Of a stretch of DNA of 37,416 bases, positions 9,170 to 18,150 are shown one piece after another (the first letter of the stretch is position 1; each line of letters opens with the position of its first letter). The DNA is taken from assembly GCA_040756575.1 (NCBI GenBank), contig JBFLYP010000021.1:1-37416 (forward strand). Reading direction: 5' to 3'. The notes below the pieces were generated by a model that saw only the letters and a program-made list of their open reading frames with translations, did no database searches and had not been told where the DNA came from. The translations under genes were made by a program, and so were the position numbers. This DNA is from DTYU01 sp040756575. GTDB taxonomy: Bacteria > Bacillota > Desulfotomaculia > Desulfotomaculales > Ammonificaceae.

Positions 9170-9802
9170 TTATACGCCGGTAACAGGGATGCCGGCAAAG
9201 ACATGGTTCCCGATACTCGCCGTTACCGGAAGGGTGCGAATCCACTGGTCCGTTGCCGTCCGCGGGTTGTAAAAGAAGAGCGCACCATTTGTCGGGTCAA
9301 CGCCCTCCGCAGCCGCCTGCGCGGCCCTCAACGCTTCCCCGTCCGGTTCAAGATTGATGGAACCGTCGGCCACAGGAGTAAACTCGTACACCCCGTTTGT
9401 ACACTGAAAGACAATCTCCCGTATCCCGTCCGGGAAAGCGGGGTGGCGCAACCGGTTTATAATCACCGCACCTACGGCTACTTTCCCTAAAAAGTTTTCA
9501 CCGCGGGCTTCCGCATTGATTACACGCGCCATAAGCCACAAATCTTCGTGGCTAAGCGCACAGGCTGCTTCCGGCCGGGGAACCCTCAACACTTGGCCGG
9601 GTAAAATCAATGTTGTGTCGAGGTCGTTCACCTGCATCAGCTTTTCAACCGTGGTCCCGTGCACCCGGCTTATATCCCACAGAGTGTCGCCTGAAGCCAC
9701 AACGTAAGAAGTAACCTTTCCCGCTACGGCTGAACTCGGGTTCGCAAAAAGCGCCATGCCTTGCAACAGCACAAGCAAAAAAAGCGTTGTTCGCTTCTCC
9801 AT
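9170..9802 (-). CDS. LysM / SleB-type cell-wall hydrolase (spore-cortex-lytic-like)
   Basis: A secreted 210-residue peptidoglycan hydrolase. It has a signal peptide (about 1-28, cleavage near AVA-G), one LysM carbohydrate-binding domain (about 32-75, 'YVVASGDTLWDIS') and a SleB/CwlJ hydrolase domain (about 85-207). The conserved acid is in INAEARGE (E98). Domain order and size match the SleB family, which degrades cortex peptidoglycan during germination, but SLH/LysM-linked relatives also act on vegetative walls, so I do not assign sleB itself. I start at ATG 9802 with GGAGGAG directly upstream. It has its own terminator. A short perfect palindrome lies 71 bases before the start. Confidence 0.85.
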   Translation of the reverse strand: MEKRTTLFLLVLLQGMALFANPSSAVAGKVTSYVVASGDTLWDISRVHGTTVEKLMQVNDLDTTLILPGQVLRVPRPEAACALSHEDLWLMARVINAEARGENFLGKVAVGAVIINRLRHPAFPDGIREIVFQCTNGVYEFTPVADGSINLEPDGEALRAAQAAAEGVDPTNGALFFYNPRTATDQWIRTLPVTASIGNHVFAGIPVTGV

Positions 9803-9872
9803 TTTCTCCTCCTTCCCCGAAGACATATTTTAACCAGCGAACACGCTTTTTTATTCATCGCAGGATTGGATT

Positions 9873-9887
9873 TTACAGTTACTGTAA
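9873..9887. promoter_or_regulatory. Perfect 7-1-7 palindrome, possible operator
   Basis: TTACAGT-T-ACTGTAA, a perfect inverted repeat between the histidine kinase stop and the SleB-like gene, 71 bases upstream of the latter's start. Position and symmetry suit a dimeric repressor or response-regulator site. The protein that binds it is unknown, and no T-run follows, so it is not a terminator. Confidence 0.35.
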
Positions 9888-9963
9888 TCATTCGATTTTA
9901 ATAAAAGAGACCTATCTCGGAAAAAAGGCCTGTCTGGCTAAACTACGGGGGCCGTTGAGCAAA

Positions 9964-11391
9964 TCACTTCCTCGGAGCAACCGGGAGTATCACAGTGAAT
10001 TCGCTTCCTTCACCGGGCCTGCTCTCTGCAGCGACCCTGCCGCCGTGAAGCTCGGTTATCTGCCGGACAATCGCCAACCCCAGGCCGCTTCCGCCGGTTT
10101 CCCGGGCACGGACACGATCTGCCCGGTAGAACTTCTCCCAGATGTAAGGGAGGTCCTCCGGCGCAATCCCGCTTCCGGAATCCCGTACACTGAGCGCCAC
10201 TCCGCCAGGCACGGATCTTAGCCGGAGCATCACGCTGCCGCCGGCGGGAGTAAACCGAAAGGCGTTATCGAGCAGGTTAACCACTACTTGCTCCAGACGG
10301 TCAGGATCTCCGAGGACCGGGGGCAACGGGGGCAGTTCGACTTCAAAGCTGATTCCCAAGGAGTCTGCCTTCGCTTTAAACCGTGCCGCCGCCCGCCCGG
10401 CAATATCTTCGATACGCACCTCCTCCTGCCTGATGCGGAGCGCGCCCGTTTCCATCCGCCGGACGTCTAAGAGTTCTTCCGTTAAACGGCGCAGCCTTTC
10501 TCCCTCTTCCCGGATAGCGGTTAGGTATTTCTTTTGCTCCTCGCCTTCGACCATACCGTCGAGGATAGCCTCCGTATATCCCTGAATAATGCTGAGCGGT
10601 GTCCTCAGCTCGTGGGAAACAGCAGCTATGAAATCCCGGCGCGTCTGATCCATCCGTTCGAGCGCCGCGATTCGTTCCTGAAGCTCAGCGGCAAGCTTGT
10701 TCAAGGATTCTCCTAGGCGTGCAACCTCGTCTTCACCTGCCGGTGCAACCCGCGCAGCGTAATCCCCGGCAGCCATCGCCCGTGCCGCCCTTTCCATCTC
10801 TATCAGCCGCCTTGAGAAACCCCGGGCTGCAAAAATGCTCAAAATCCCGGCCAGCAAAACCCCGCCGAAAAGCGCTAACACCAGTGTCGCCTGCAACCCA
10901 TGCATTCTCGAAGCAATGGGGTCGAGCGGGGCATAGACAAAAACGCCTCCCGCCACATCACCCCGGTAGCTGACGGGTACCCCAACCCAGAGAAGATTGA
11001 CGCCCTGGAAGAAAGGGTGTTCCCCCTGCCGGGTAATCGTCTTTCCTTCGAGCACCGCGTGAACATCCTCTCCGCTCACCGGCATTCCGGGATCAAAACG
11101 CCGCCCTCCGCCCATACCGCACCAGTGCATCACACGTCCCGATGAGTCAACGATCAATACATTCGCCCGCAATCCCTGGCTCAAAAAGGCGACCCGTTCG
11201 GCCACCGTGCGGGGCGAGGCGCCGGATACCCATAAATCCGCCAGCTCCCTCGCCTCTGATAGCATCCGCTGTGCCTCGAAACGGTAATAGTTAGCCTCAA
11301 TCGCCCTGGTTTGCACCAACCCCAAAGTCCCCAAAACCAGCGCGACCAGGAGCACCATGGTCACCCATAGTCTACCTGCGATGCTCTTCAT
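9964..11391 (-). CDS. Sensor histidine kinase (HAMP-HisKA-HATPase)
   Basis: A 475-residue membrane sensor kinase. It has TM1 (about 8-28), an extracytoplasmic sensor region (about 30-165), TM2 (about 166-190), HAMP (about 190-240), and a HisKA dimerisation domain with SHELRTPLSII (phospho-accepting H260). A HATPase_c domain follows (about 365-472) with the N, G1 (DSGSGIAPEDL) and G2 (GGSGLGLAI) boxes. I start at ATG 11391, where GAGGTG stands five bases upstream; the gene overlaps the 3' end of the response-regulator gene by 20 bases, so the pair is translationally coupled. The architecture resembles PhoR/ResE/BaeS kinases. The signal is not deducible. Confidence 0.92.
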   Translation of the reverse strand: MKSIAGRLWVTMVLLVALVLGTLGLVQTRAIEANYYRFEAQRMLSEARELADLWVSGASPRTVAERVAFLSQGLRANVLIVDSSGRVMHWCGMGGGRRFDPGMPVSGEDVHAVLEGKTITRQGEHPFFQGVNLLWVGVPVSYRGDVAGGVFVYAPLDPIASRMHGLQATLVLALFGGVLLAGILSIFAARGFSRRLIEMERAARAMAAGDYAARVAPAGEDEVARLGESLNKLAAELQERIAALERMDQTRRDFIAAVSHELRTPLSIIQGYTEAILDGMVEGEEQKKYLTAIREEGERLRRLTEELLDVRRMETGALRIRQEEVRIEDIAGRAAARFKAKADSLGISFEVELPPLPPVLGDPDRLEQVVVNLLDNAFRFTPAGGSVMLRLRSVPGGVALSVRDSGSGIAPEDLPYIWEKFYRADRVRARETGGSGLGLAIVRQITELHGGRVAAESRPGEGSEFTVILPVAPRK

Positions 11392-12085
11392 CACGCACCT
11401 CGAACTTATAACCTACGCCCCAAACGGTCGTGATAAAAGGCGGCGCGCCGGCCCTGCCCATCTTCTCCCGCAAACGCGTGACGTGGGTATCCACCGTCCG
11501 GGAATCGCCGTAAAAGTCGTAACCCCATACCAGGTTCAGGAGCTCCTCGCGCCGGAATACACGGCCGGGCGACATGGCCAGTACCAGTAGCAGATCAAAC
11601 TCTTTCGGTGTTAAAGCCACAGGCTCGCCCCTCACCGCGACCGTGCGTGCGTCAGGGTCAATTACAATGCCTGCAACCTCAAGCCGGCTTTCAGAGTTCC
11701 GGCGTTTCCCGGTGCGCCGCAGGACAGCTTTAACCCGTGCCACAACCTCGCGGGGGCTGAACGGTTTAACAATGTAGTCGTCTGCACCGAGTTCCAGCCC
11801 CAGTACCCGGTCTACCTCGTCTCCCCTGGCCGTCAGCATGATAACGGGAATATCCAGGGTTTTTCGGATTTGGCGGCATACGTCCCAGCCGTCTCTGCCC
11901 GGCAGCATTAAATCCAAAATAACCAGGTCCCACGTACCGCCTCGGACATCTGCCAAGGCTTTCTCTCCGTCGGCAGCCTCCCCGACCTCAAAGCCTTCCG
12001 CGGCGAGATACTTATGGAGCAGGTCGCGAATACGGGTCTCGTCATCAACCACCAGTATCCGTAACGGCCTTTCTCTTTCCCGCAA
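11372..12085 (-). CDS. OmpR/PhoB-family response regulator
   Basis: A 237-residue two-component DNA-binding regulator. The receiver domain (about 8-120) has the acidic pair D14/D15, phospho-acceptor D58 (in VILDLMLPG) and the conserved lysine in IVKPFSP. The C-terminal OmpR-type winged helix (about 140-232) contains 'LTPKEFDLLLVL' and 'VDTHVTRLREKM'. The start appears to be TTG at 12085; the only ribosome-binding candidate is a G-run about nine bases upstream, so the exact start is less sure. It is the first gene of the pair with the histidine kinase. The targets are unknown. Confidence 0.92.
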   Translation of the reverse strand: MRERERPLRILVVDDETRIRDLLHKYLAAEGFEVGEAADGEKALADVRGGTWDLVILDLMLPGRDGWDVCRQIRKTLDIPVIMLTARGDEVDRVLGLELGADDYIVKPFSPREVVARVKAVLRRTGKRRNSESRLEVAGIVIDPDARTVAVRGEPVALTPKEFDLLLVLAMSPGRVFRREELLNLVWGYDFYGDSRTVDTHVTRLREKMGRAGAPPFITTVWGVGYKFEVRDEEHRR

Positions 12086-12189
12086 TTACCGATACCCCCG
12101 AAGCCACCTCGAATTAAAAGGAGCAAATGGGTCCCTGAAAATAACCGAAATCTCCATAATTTTATGCACAAATTAGAGTACCCACAGCC

Positions 12190-12213
12190 GTTAAGGGGAA
12201 GCGTCCCCTTAAC
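12190..12213. other. Perfect 10-bp stem-loop upstream of the response-regulator gene
   Basis: GTTAAGGGGA, loop AGCG, then the exact complement. No T-run follows on either strand, so it is a poor terminator. It lies 105 bases upstream of the response-regulator start. It could be an RNA element, an operator or a dispersed palindromic repeat; I cannot decide. Confidence 0.45.
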
Positions 12214-12249
12214 AATACCAGAATGTCTCCGTTTAAACAATTAACCCCG

Positions 12250-12271
12250 AAAAAAAAGTGCTTTACAGCAC
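12250..12271 (-). terminator. Rho-independent terminator of the coiled-coil protein gene
   Basis: Stem GTGCT / AGCAC (12258-12262 with 12267-12271) with a 4-base loop, followed on the minus strand by eight T (12250-12257). It lies just past the stop of the gene at 12298. Confidence 0.75.
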
Positions 12272-12297
12272 CGCCACCAGGAATTTCGCTAACATCA

Positions 12298-13677
12298 TCA
12301 TCTTGCAAAAAACAGGCTTATTCGCGAGATGAACCGTACCAGAGGGTGTTTCAGCCGCTTTTCCACCTGCCGGTACTCTTCTCTTAAGCGGTTCAGTTCT
12401 TGTTGAAGCATTCTGTAGTCCCTCTCCAGTTCCTGCCCGGCGTTGAGCGTCCGCTGTAACTCCCCTGAGAGACGTGCGTTTTCCGCCAAAAGCCGCCTTT
12501 CGTTGTCCGCTGCCCGCGCCCCGTTTTGTTCAAGCTTTTGCTTTAAGTCGATCAGTTCGCGCTGCAAGTGAGCCACCTGGGTCGCGTACTGGTCGCGCAT
12601 CTCCGCAACCTTTGCCCTGTTTTGGCGTTCTTTATCGCGCTCCTCCGCCAACTGAGCCTTTAAATCCCTGACCGTCTTTTCCAGGTCTTCATTCACGCTT
12701 CTCAAATAGTCAATCTCTCTTTGCCCCTCCCGCGTGCGATTGACCCACAGCCGGCACTGGTAAAGAATACTCTGGGCTTTGTTTTCAAGCTTTCTGATCT
12801 GTTCGCGGTAATATATCAGTTCCCGCTTTCTCAGTGTGAGAAGTAGCTCTTTTTCTGAAAGCTGGGCACTCAAATTTTCATACTCGTCCCGGTAACGGGC
12901 CTGTGCAGCCAGAGCTGCTGCGGCCTGCTGCTGGGCTGCTGTCACCTCGTTTAGTTGCGTTTTAAGGGCAAGAATCCTTTTCTGCCATGCGTCCCGCTCT
13001 GCACTATGGCGCTGCTTCTGCTCCCGCAGCAACTCTAAAAACCGCTTCATTACGGCGTCGTAGGTGGCATGGGCAACCGCACTGTACGACCAGGTTTCCC
13101 CCTGGTTTTCAAAAAACGGAAAACGTCGCAATACCCCTTCCACCGCCTGAGGAGTAACCGGCCGCCAGATGTTGACGGCTTCAACGATCTGGTTTAAGGA
13201 CAAGCCTCCCGGATGAGCCCGAAGTACTTTTAAAACAAGGTATTTCAGCGGGTACTGTTCCACACCAAGTTCCCACTCCGTAAGCCCCCACATTCCTGTA
13301 TCAAGCTGGACAAACCGGCCGTCAGAGATCAGGTTTGCTTCGTCGGCAAAAAGCTTTTTGTTCTTACTCTTTTTCCCCCTCTCCTCCCGTCTTAATTCCC
13401 ACAGGCTAAGCGGCTGCTGGCGTTTCAAGAGCAAGTGATAGAAGGGATCATTTGCGCGGAAGCCTTCAGTGTTCAACCGCCACTGTTTAGTCTTATCAGA
13501 CTGAAAGCAGGGATGCTGTTTGAGGCAAAGCTCTACCTTTTCTTCCACTTCATAAAGCGGCAACTCTCGCAGCATCTTCCTCCTTACATACGGTGCGATT
13601 TCTTTCACCGAAAGCGCTTCGAAAAAGTATAATGTTCTCTTTAAAACATCGGTCAGCGAATAAAGCCTGCCGTTCAC
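12298..13677 (-). CDS. Unrecognised protein: winged-helix-like N-terminus plus long coiled coil
   Basis: A 459-residue cytoplasmic protein I cannot name. The N-terminal ~210 residues look like two or three copies of a winged-helix fold similar to the HARE-HTH / RNA-polymerase-delta type. Each ends in a 'W-x-L' or 'W-S-Y' strand ('KQWRLN' near 65, 'GMWGLTEW' near 130, 'ETWSYS' near 200), with 'LVLKVLRAHPGGLSLNQIVE' as the clearest helix-turn region. Residues about 215-440 are charged heptad-rich coiled coil, and the tail 'LVRFISRISLFF' is amphipathic. I start at GTG 13677, with AAGGTGG five bases upstream; an in-frame GTG at 13686 lacks a site. It has its own terminator, and neighbours give no functional clue. 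A DNA- or polymerase-associated scaffold is inference only. Confidence 0.7.
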   Translation of the reverse strand: MNGRLYSLTDVLKRTLYFFEALSVKEIAPYVRRKMLRELPLYEVEEKVELCLKQHPCFQSDKTKQWRLNTEGFRANDPFYHLLLKRQQPLSLWELRREERGKKSKNKKLFADEANLISDGRFVQLDTGMWGLTEWELGVEQYPLKYLVLKVLRAHPGGLSLNQIVEAVNIWRPVTPQAVEGVLRRFPFFENQGETWSYSAVAHATYDAVMKRFLELLREQKQRHSAERDAWQKRILALKTQLNEVTAAQQQAAAALAAQARYRDEYENLSAQLSEKELLLTLRKRELIYYREQIRKLENKAQSILYQCRLWVNRTREGQREIDYLRSVNEDLEKTVRDLKAQLAEERDKERQNRAKVAEMRDQYATQVAHLQRELIDLKQKLEQNGARAADNERRLLAENARLSGELQRTLNAGQELERDYRMLQQELNRLREEYRQVEKRLKHPLVRFISRISLFFAR

Positions 13678-13702
13678 ATAACCCACCTTCTTTAATATAG
13701 AA

Positions 13703-13711
13703 GTTATACCA
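13703..13711 (-). promoter_or_regulatory. Possible extended -10 promoter for the coiled-coil protein gene
   Basis: Minus-strand TGGTATAAC, a -10-like hexamer with a TGn extension, about 26 bases before the GTG start. The -35 region is weak. Confidence 0.35.
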
Positions 13712-13731
13712 TATATTTACAAGTATTCAGC

Positions 13732-13766
13732 AAAAAAAATATTCCTCCTGCTGACCCAGGAGGAAT
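13732..13766 (-). terminator. Rho-independent terminator of guaB
   Basis: 9-base-pair stem (13741-13749 with 13758-13766, ATTCCTCCT and its complement), 8-base loop, then eight T on the minus strand (13732-13739). A T-run also follows on the plus strand. Confidence 0.85.
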
Positions 13767-13804
13767 TTTTTAACATTTTAATAGGTTCTTATATATCATC
13801 TATG

Positions 13805-15271
13805 TTAAACAGACCGGTTAACTGTATAGTTCGGTGCCTCTTTGGTTATTGCCACGTTGTGCGGGTGGCTTTCTGACAACCCGGCAGGCGTAATCCGGAC
13901 GAACCGCGTCTTTTCCTTTAATTCCTCTATCGTGCGGCAGCCGCAATAACCCATCCCGGCCCGGAGTCCGCCGATAAGCTGGAAAACCGTCTCCGCAAGC
14001 GGCCCCTTGTAAGGAACCCTCCCTTCCACCCCTTCGGGTACCAGCTTGGGGCCGTGATCCTGGAAGTACCTTTCAGCGCCTCCCTCGCGCATTGCACCGA
14101 GAGACCCCATACCGCGATACACCTTGTAACTGCGGCCCTGATAAATCTCGATATCCCCGGGGCTTTCTTCCGTACCCGCCAACAGGCCCCCAAGCATAAC
14201 AGTGTCGGCTCCGGCAGCGATTGCCTTGGTAATGTCGCCGGAGAACTTGATACCGCCGTCCGCGATAATGCGGCGACCCAACCTCTTCGCTTCTTGAGCG
14301 CAATCGTAAATTGCGGTTATCTGCGGCACGCCGATGCCCGCAATCACACGGGTGGTGCATATGGAACCGGGGCCTATCCCGACCTTGACAGCATCAGCAC
14401 CCGCCTCGAAGAGCGCCCGCGCGCCTTCCGCCGTGGCTACGTTTCCTGCAACCACTTCTAAATCCGGGTAAAGGCTCTTGACCTCTCTAACTGCTTTGAG
14501 CACCTTTTCCGAATGGCCGTGCGCCGTGTCAATAACAACAGCGTCAACCTTTGCCGCCACCAGGCCTTCAACCCGCTCCAAAAAGCCGGCGGCCACTCCC
14601 ACCGCTGCCGCCACCAGGAGGCGTCCCTGCGCATCCTTAGCCGCATTGGGGTACTTGTGCGCCTTTTCGATGTCCTTTATCGTAATAAGGCCCCGCAGCC
14701 GAAAATTGTCATCCACCAGCGGCAGTTTTTCTATCTTGTACCGGCGCAGGATCTGCTTCGCTTTTTCGAGGGTTGTCCCTACCGGGGCAGTTATCAAGTT
14801 TTCTTTTGTCATTACATTCTTGATAGGCTGGTCGAAATCGGTCTCAAACCGGATGTCCCGGTTTGTAATAATGCCAACCAGTTTCTCGCCCTCGGTTATC
14901 GGCACCCCGGATATCCGGTAACGCTCCATCAAAGCCATCGCTTCCCGGACAGCATTGTCAGGACTCAAAAAGACCGGGTCCGTGATGACACCGTGCTCGG
15001 ATCGCTTTACCCGGTCAACCTCCAGGGCCTGGCGCTCAGCGGTCATATTCTTATGAATTACACCGATGCCGCCCTCCCGCGCGATGGCAATCGCCAGCCG
15101 GGATTCGGTCACAGTGTCCATAGCTGCGCTGACAAGCGGTATATTGAGTTTTATCTTGTTCGTCAGGAAGGTGGCGGTGTCTACGTCGCGCGGTAGCACC
15201 GCCGACGCTGCCGGAACCAGTAATACGTCGTCAAAAGTAAGCCCCTCACCGCGGAACTTTTCCGGGTACAT
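13805..15271 (-). CDS. guaB: IMP dehydrogenase
   Basis: Oxidises IMP to XMP with NAD+, the committed step to GMP, in the cytoplasm. At 488 residues it is the usual bacterial size: an (alpha/beta)8 barrel interrupted by two CBS domains (about 95-205), with the catalytic loop GIGPGSICTTR (C305) and the mobile flap near 'YKVYRGMGSLGAM'. I start at ATG 15271 with GGAGGG about six bases upstream; an in-frame ATG at 15286 overlaps that site. It is monocistronic, with an extended -10 promoter inside the end of the upstream glycosyltransferase region and a strong terminator downstream. Confidence 0.97.
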   Translation of the reverse strand: MYPEKFRGEGLTFDDVLLVPAASAVLPRDVDTATFLTNKIKLNIPLVSAAMDTVTESRLAIAIAREGGIGVIHKNMTAERQALEVDRVKRSEHGVITDPVFLSPDNAVREAMALMERYRISGVPITEGEKLVGIITNRDIRFETDFDQPIKNVMTKENLITAPVGTTLEKAKQILRRYKIEKLPLVDDNFRLRGLITIKDIEKAHKYPNAAKDAQGRLLVAAAVGVAAGFLERVEGLVAAKVDAVVIDTAHGHSEKVLKAVREVKSLYPDLEVVAGNVATAEGARALFEAGADAVKVGIGPGSICTTRVIAGIGVPQITAIYDCAQEAKRLGRRIIADGGIKFSGDITKAIAAGADTVMLGGLLAGTEESPGDIEIYQGRSYKVYRGMGSLGAMREGGAERYFQDHGPKLVPEGVEGRVPYKGPLAETVFQLIGGLRAGMGYCGCRTIEELKEKTRFVRITPAGLSESHPHNVAITKEAPNYTVNRSV

Positions 15272-15296
15272 CCTATCCCTCCTCATTATTCAGTTA

Positions 15297-15305
15297 ATTA
15301 TAGCA
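15297..15305 (-). promoter_or_regulatory. Extended -10 promoter for guaB
   Basis: Minus-strand TGCTATAAT: perfect -10 (15297-15302) with a TGn extension (15303-15305), 26 bases before the guaB start. The -35 (TTCATT) is weak, as is common for extended -10 promoters. Confidence 0.55.
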
Positions 15306-15315
15306 CAGGCCTGGG

Positions 15316-16557
15316 TCAAAATGAAGGCGGCCGTTTTAAAGACCCGAGCGGCATAACCGCAGCGGAAGCAAGGGCAGGCAAAAGCGGGAGGGCATAGCGG
15401 CAGTGCGCATAGGTAACAAGGTGCACTAAGGTAAAAAGGACCAACAGGCCAACAATACGGCCGGCACCGGGAAGGCGCCGCGCCAGGCCGTAAACAAGAC
15501 CCAGGCTCCCCAGCGTGACAAGGACGTAATGGTACCAGAAGGTGAGGCGATTGGGAAGTTTATCTTCACCGCTCCAGAGAAACACCTTACCCCAGAGGAG
15601 TTTGAACTTGCCCCTTGTGTACCAATCGAGGTAGCGCTCAAAGTCTTCCCGGAAACCGGTTTCCAGCCGCTGTAAAGCCAGCGCGGTATGCAACCGTCCC
15701 GTCTCCATGGGATCCCTTCCTACCGGCCATGAAGGATGCCAACCGTATTTTATCCCTTCCAAGTTCACGTAAGTGCCGAGAAGCAAAGGATTTCCCCCGC
15801 TGGCCGAAAGCGGGATAAAACGGTGGAAGACCAAGGCGTTGCGTATCAACCAGGGGGAAAGAACCAAGGAAAACGTCACGACGAGCACCGCCGCCGAGCG
15901 GAGCACCGCTGACCGCAGAGGCCTCCGGGACAGTACAAGGCCGCCAAGAGCAGCAAACCAAAGCAGCGCGCCGGTAGGCCGGACAAGCGCAGCAGCACCC
16001 CCAAAAATCCCGAGTAGTGCGTATGAATTGGCGTTGTCGGGCTCGGTTTTTAACCACTGGTAGGTGAATAGTAATAAGAGAAAGGTGAAAAGCGTCTCGG
16101 TCAACAGTAGACCGTTCATTAAGATAAGCGGGGGATAAAATGCCACCAGCACCGCGGGAACGAGTCCCGCCCACCGTCCGCCGAAGCGACAACCGATTAG
16201 ATACGTAATATATATGCTCCCTACCATCAGAAAAGCCTGGGCGTACCGCGCCGCCGCAAGCGCACGCGACTCTTCAGCGAAAAGCCAGATGAAGAAAGAA
16301 AGGAAAAGGGGGTAACCAGGGGTCATGTAAGCCGAGGGCCCGAGAGCGGGTTCCTGCGACAAGCGCGGCCGCCACCAAGAGAAAACGTGGTCCGTGACCA
16401 AGCGGCGGGCGCTGTCAATGTACCCGATGTCGTCGCTATACAGGGTTAAACTGCTACCCCAGTGATGGATGAAGACGACCCGCACCACCAGCGCAGCTAC
16501 AAGAATGACTAAAAGTGGGGCGTTTTTCAACAATTTATGTATTGAAAAGCTGAGCAT
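15316..16557 (-). CDS. Membrane glycosyltransferase, GT39/PMT (ArnT-like) superfamily
   Basis: A 413-residue polytopic protein with about ten hydrophobic segments. The first extracytoplasmic loop carries an acidic pair (YSDDIGY, D42/D43) as in GT-C enzymes, which use polyprenyl-phosphate-linked sugars as donors outside the membrane. 'MTPGYPLFLS' and 'ALVRPTGALLWFA' are typical of the PF13231/GT39 family. The acceptor and the sugar are unknown. The start is ATG 16557 with no clear ribosome-binding site, so it could lie slightly further in. It is divergent from a GT2 polyprenyl-phosphate-type transferase at 16701 that could make its donor, which suggests one envelope-glycosylation unit. Confidence 0.8.
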   Translation of the reverse strand: MLSFSIHKLLKNAPLLVILVAALVVRVVFIHHWGSSLTLYSDDIGYIDSARRLVTDHVFSWWRPRLSQEPALGPSAYMTPGYPLFLSFFIWLFAEESRALAAARYAQAFLMVGSIYITYLIGCRFGGRWAGLVPAVLVAFYPPLILMNGLLLTETLFTFLLLLFTYQWLKTEPDNANSYALLGIFGGAAALVRPTGALLWFAALGGLVLSRRPLRSAVLRSAAVLVVTFSLVLSPWLIRNALVFHRFIPLSASGGNPLLLGTYVNLEGIKYGWHPSWPVGRDPMETGRLHTALALQRLETGFREDFERYLDWYTRGKFKLLWGKVFLWSGEDKLPNRLTFWYHYVLVTLGSLGLVYGLARRLPGAGRIVGLLVLFTLVHLVTYAHCRYALPLLPALASAAVMPLGSLKRPPSF

Positions 16558-16700
16558 GATTTAAGATTTCGCCCGGACAGTCGGTTTTCCTGCTGGTAAA
16601 GGCCGTTAATAGATTTTCCATCTCGAAATAAAGAGGAATCGGGTCCGGGACGGCGAAGTAGGCACTGAATCAAAAGGGGGTTCCCCCGGGGAGAGTAAGA

Positions 16701-18041
16701 TTGGCTGAAATATCAATAATTGTCCCGGCTTACAATGAGGAGCAGGGTATCAGCTCCACTCTCAAAGAGATCTCTGAAGCAGTTTCGGGTCTTAATGCAG
16801 AAATCATCGTTGTGGACGACGGATCCTGGGACCGGACGGCGGAGTTAGCGCAGCGCTACGCTACTATGGTTGTAAAACACCCTTTCAATCAGGGTAAAGG
16901 CGCGGCAATGAGGTCCGGGTACCGGGCGGCGTCCGGAAAATACGTGGTTTTTATTGACGCAGACGGCACATACCCTGCCAGCCACCTCTTAGAAATTGTT
17001 CGCGAGCTTGAAAAGGTCGACGTGGTATTTACCTGCCGGAGCAACAGGGAGAATATCCCCTGTTTTAACCGTTTTGGCAACTGGTTGATAACAAGACTGG
17101 TTAAAAACCTTTCCGGTTTTGCAGGTAACGATCCCCTTTCCGGGCTTTACGGCATGCGGCGGCCTGTTCTCAAAGCGATAGGGTTGGAATCATCAACATT
17201 TGCCATCGAAACGGAAATCGTTGTCAAGGTGAGCCGGTCAAGGTTTAGCACGACGGAGATTCCGATTGCCTATCGGCCACGCCTGGGAGCTTCAAAGCTG
17301 CGCCCGCTGAGAGACGGGTTTCGGATTTTCCGGGTCTTGGTAGACATGCTTTTTATCTTCCAGCCGTATTTAACCTTCACGCTTCCCGGAATGCTGATTT
17401 TCCTGATCGGTGCCGCCTTAACCGGAATATTAGCGGTCAAAGGCACGGTAAGCCTCGACGGTGTCCACTTAGGCCTGCACTCTTTCCTGGCCGGCTCAGC
17501 CCTAATGATACTTGGGATCAACGCCGCCGCCTACGGAGGCATCATCGACCTTTACGCGGTGCGTCACCGGTTCAAGAAACCCTCGCGTATTACGCGGATT
17601 CTCACCAAACTGTCTTTATTTAAGACGCTGCGTAACCTGAGCCTCCTGACACTGATGATCAGCATTCCTGCGCTCGCTTATCACTTCTGGCACTGGGTAA
17701 GCAGCGGGTTCGGACCCTTTTCGGCAACCAGAAGCTGGATGCTTGCCCTCACAGGGCTTCTTCTCGGGTTGCAGGGGGTGTTTTTGAGTATCATTTACCG
17801 GATATTCGCAAAAGACTGCCTTGGCTACTATATTGTGGAAAAAAATGAACATAACTGGGTCGCTATAAAACGTGATCTTCCCGAAAGGACAACAGCGAAA
17901 ATCTCGCAACGAGCGCATTACGACTGTCAAACCTTTCAGGCAGAGGTTCCCTGCTTGTACACCATACCACAGAATGATAAACTGCGGGTGACCGCCGGAA
18001 CTATGGACACCCCCAAAAACCCGGGGGGACCGGCGATTTAA
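16701..18041 (+). CDS. GT2 glycosyltransferase, polyprenyl-phosphate (DPM1-like) type, with membrane domain
   Basis: A 446-residue protein. The N-terminal GT-A domain (about 1-210) has 'SIIVPAYNEE', the nucleotide-binding VVDDGSWDRT and the metal-binding motif in FIDADGTYP. It matches enzymes that move sugar from a nucleotide donor to dolichyl/undecaprenyl phosphate. Four hydrophobic segments follow (about 222-245, 255-282, 312-330, 342-365). The last ~70 residues are hydrophilic and not recognised. The start is TTG 16701 with GGGGAGAG upstream. It is divergent from the GT39-like gene and probably supplies its lipid-linked donor (inference). Confidence 0.85.
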   Translation: MAEISIIVPAYNEEQGISSTLKEISEAVSGLNAEIIVVDDGSWDRTAELAQRYATMVVKHPFNQGKGAAMRSGYRAASGKYVVFIDADGTYPASHLLEIVRELEKVDVVFTCRSNRENIPCFNRFGNWLITRLVKNLSGFAGNDPLSGLYGMRRPVLKAIGLESSTFAIETEIVVKVSRSRFSTTEIPIAYRPRLGASKLRPLRDGFRIFRVLVDMLFIFQPYLTFTLPGMLIFLIGAALTGILAVKGTVSLDGVHLGLHSFLAGSALMILGINAAAYGGIIDLYAVRHRFKKPSRITRILTKLSLFKTLRNLSLLTLMISIPALAYHFWHWVSSGFGPFSATRSWMLALTGLLLGLQGVFLSIIYRIFAKDCLGYYIVEKNEHNWVAIKRDLPERTTAKISQRAHYDCQTFQAEVPCLYTIPQNDKLRVTAGTMDTPKNPGGPAI

Positions 18042-18079
18042 CTTTTAGAGACGAGGACAAGGAATTTTTCTGCAAAACG

Positions 18080-18107
18080 GGAACCTTTTTCACTCATTTA
18101 CGGTCTA
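18080..18107 (+). promoter_or_regulatory. ECF-type promoter in front of the sigma-factor gene
   Basis: GGAACC (18080-18085), 16-base spacer, GGTCTA (18102-18107). This matches the RpoE/ECF pattern of GGAAC-type -35 and GTCTAA-type -10 elements. It suggests the sigma/anti-sigma operon is autoregulated. Confidence 0.6.
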
Positions 18108-18150
18108 AAAAGTGTCCGGAAGATTTCCGGGCCCAGAGGAGGATGCTCCT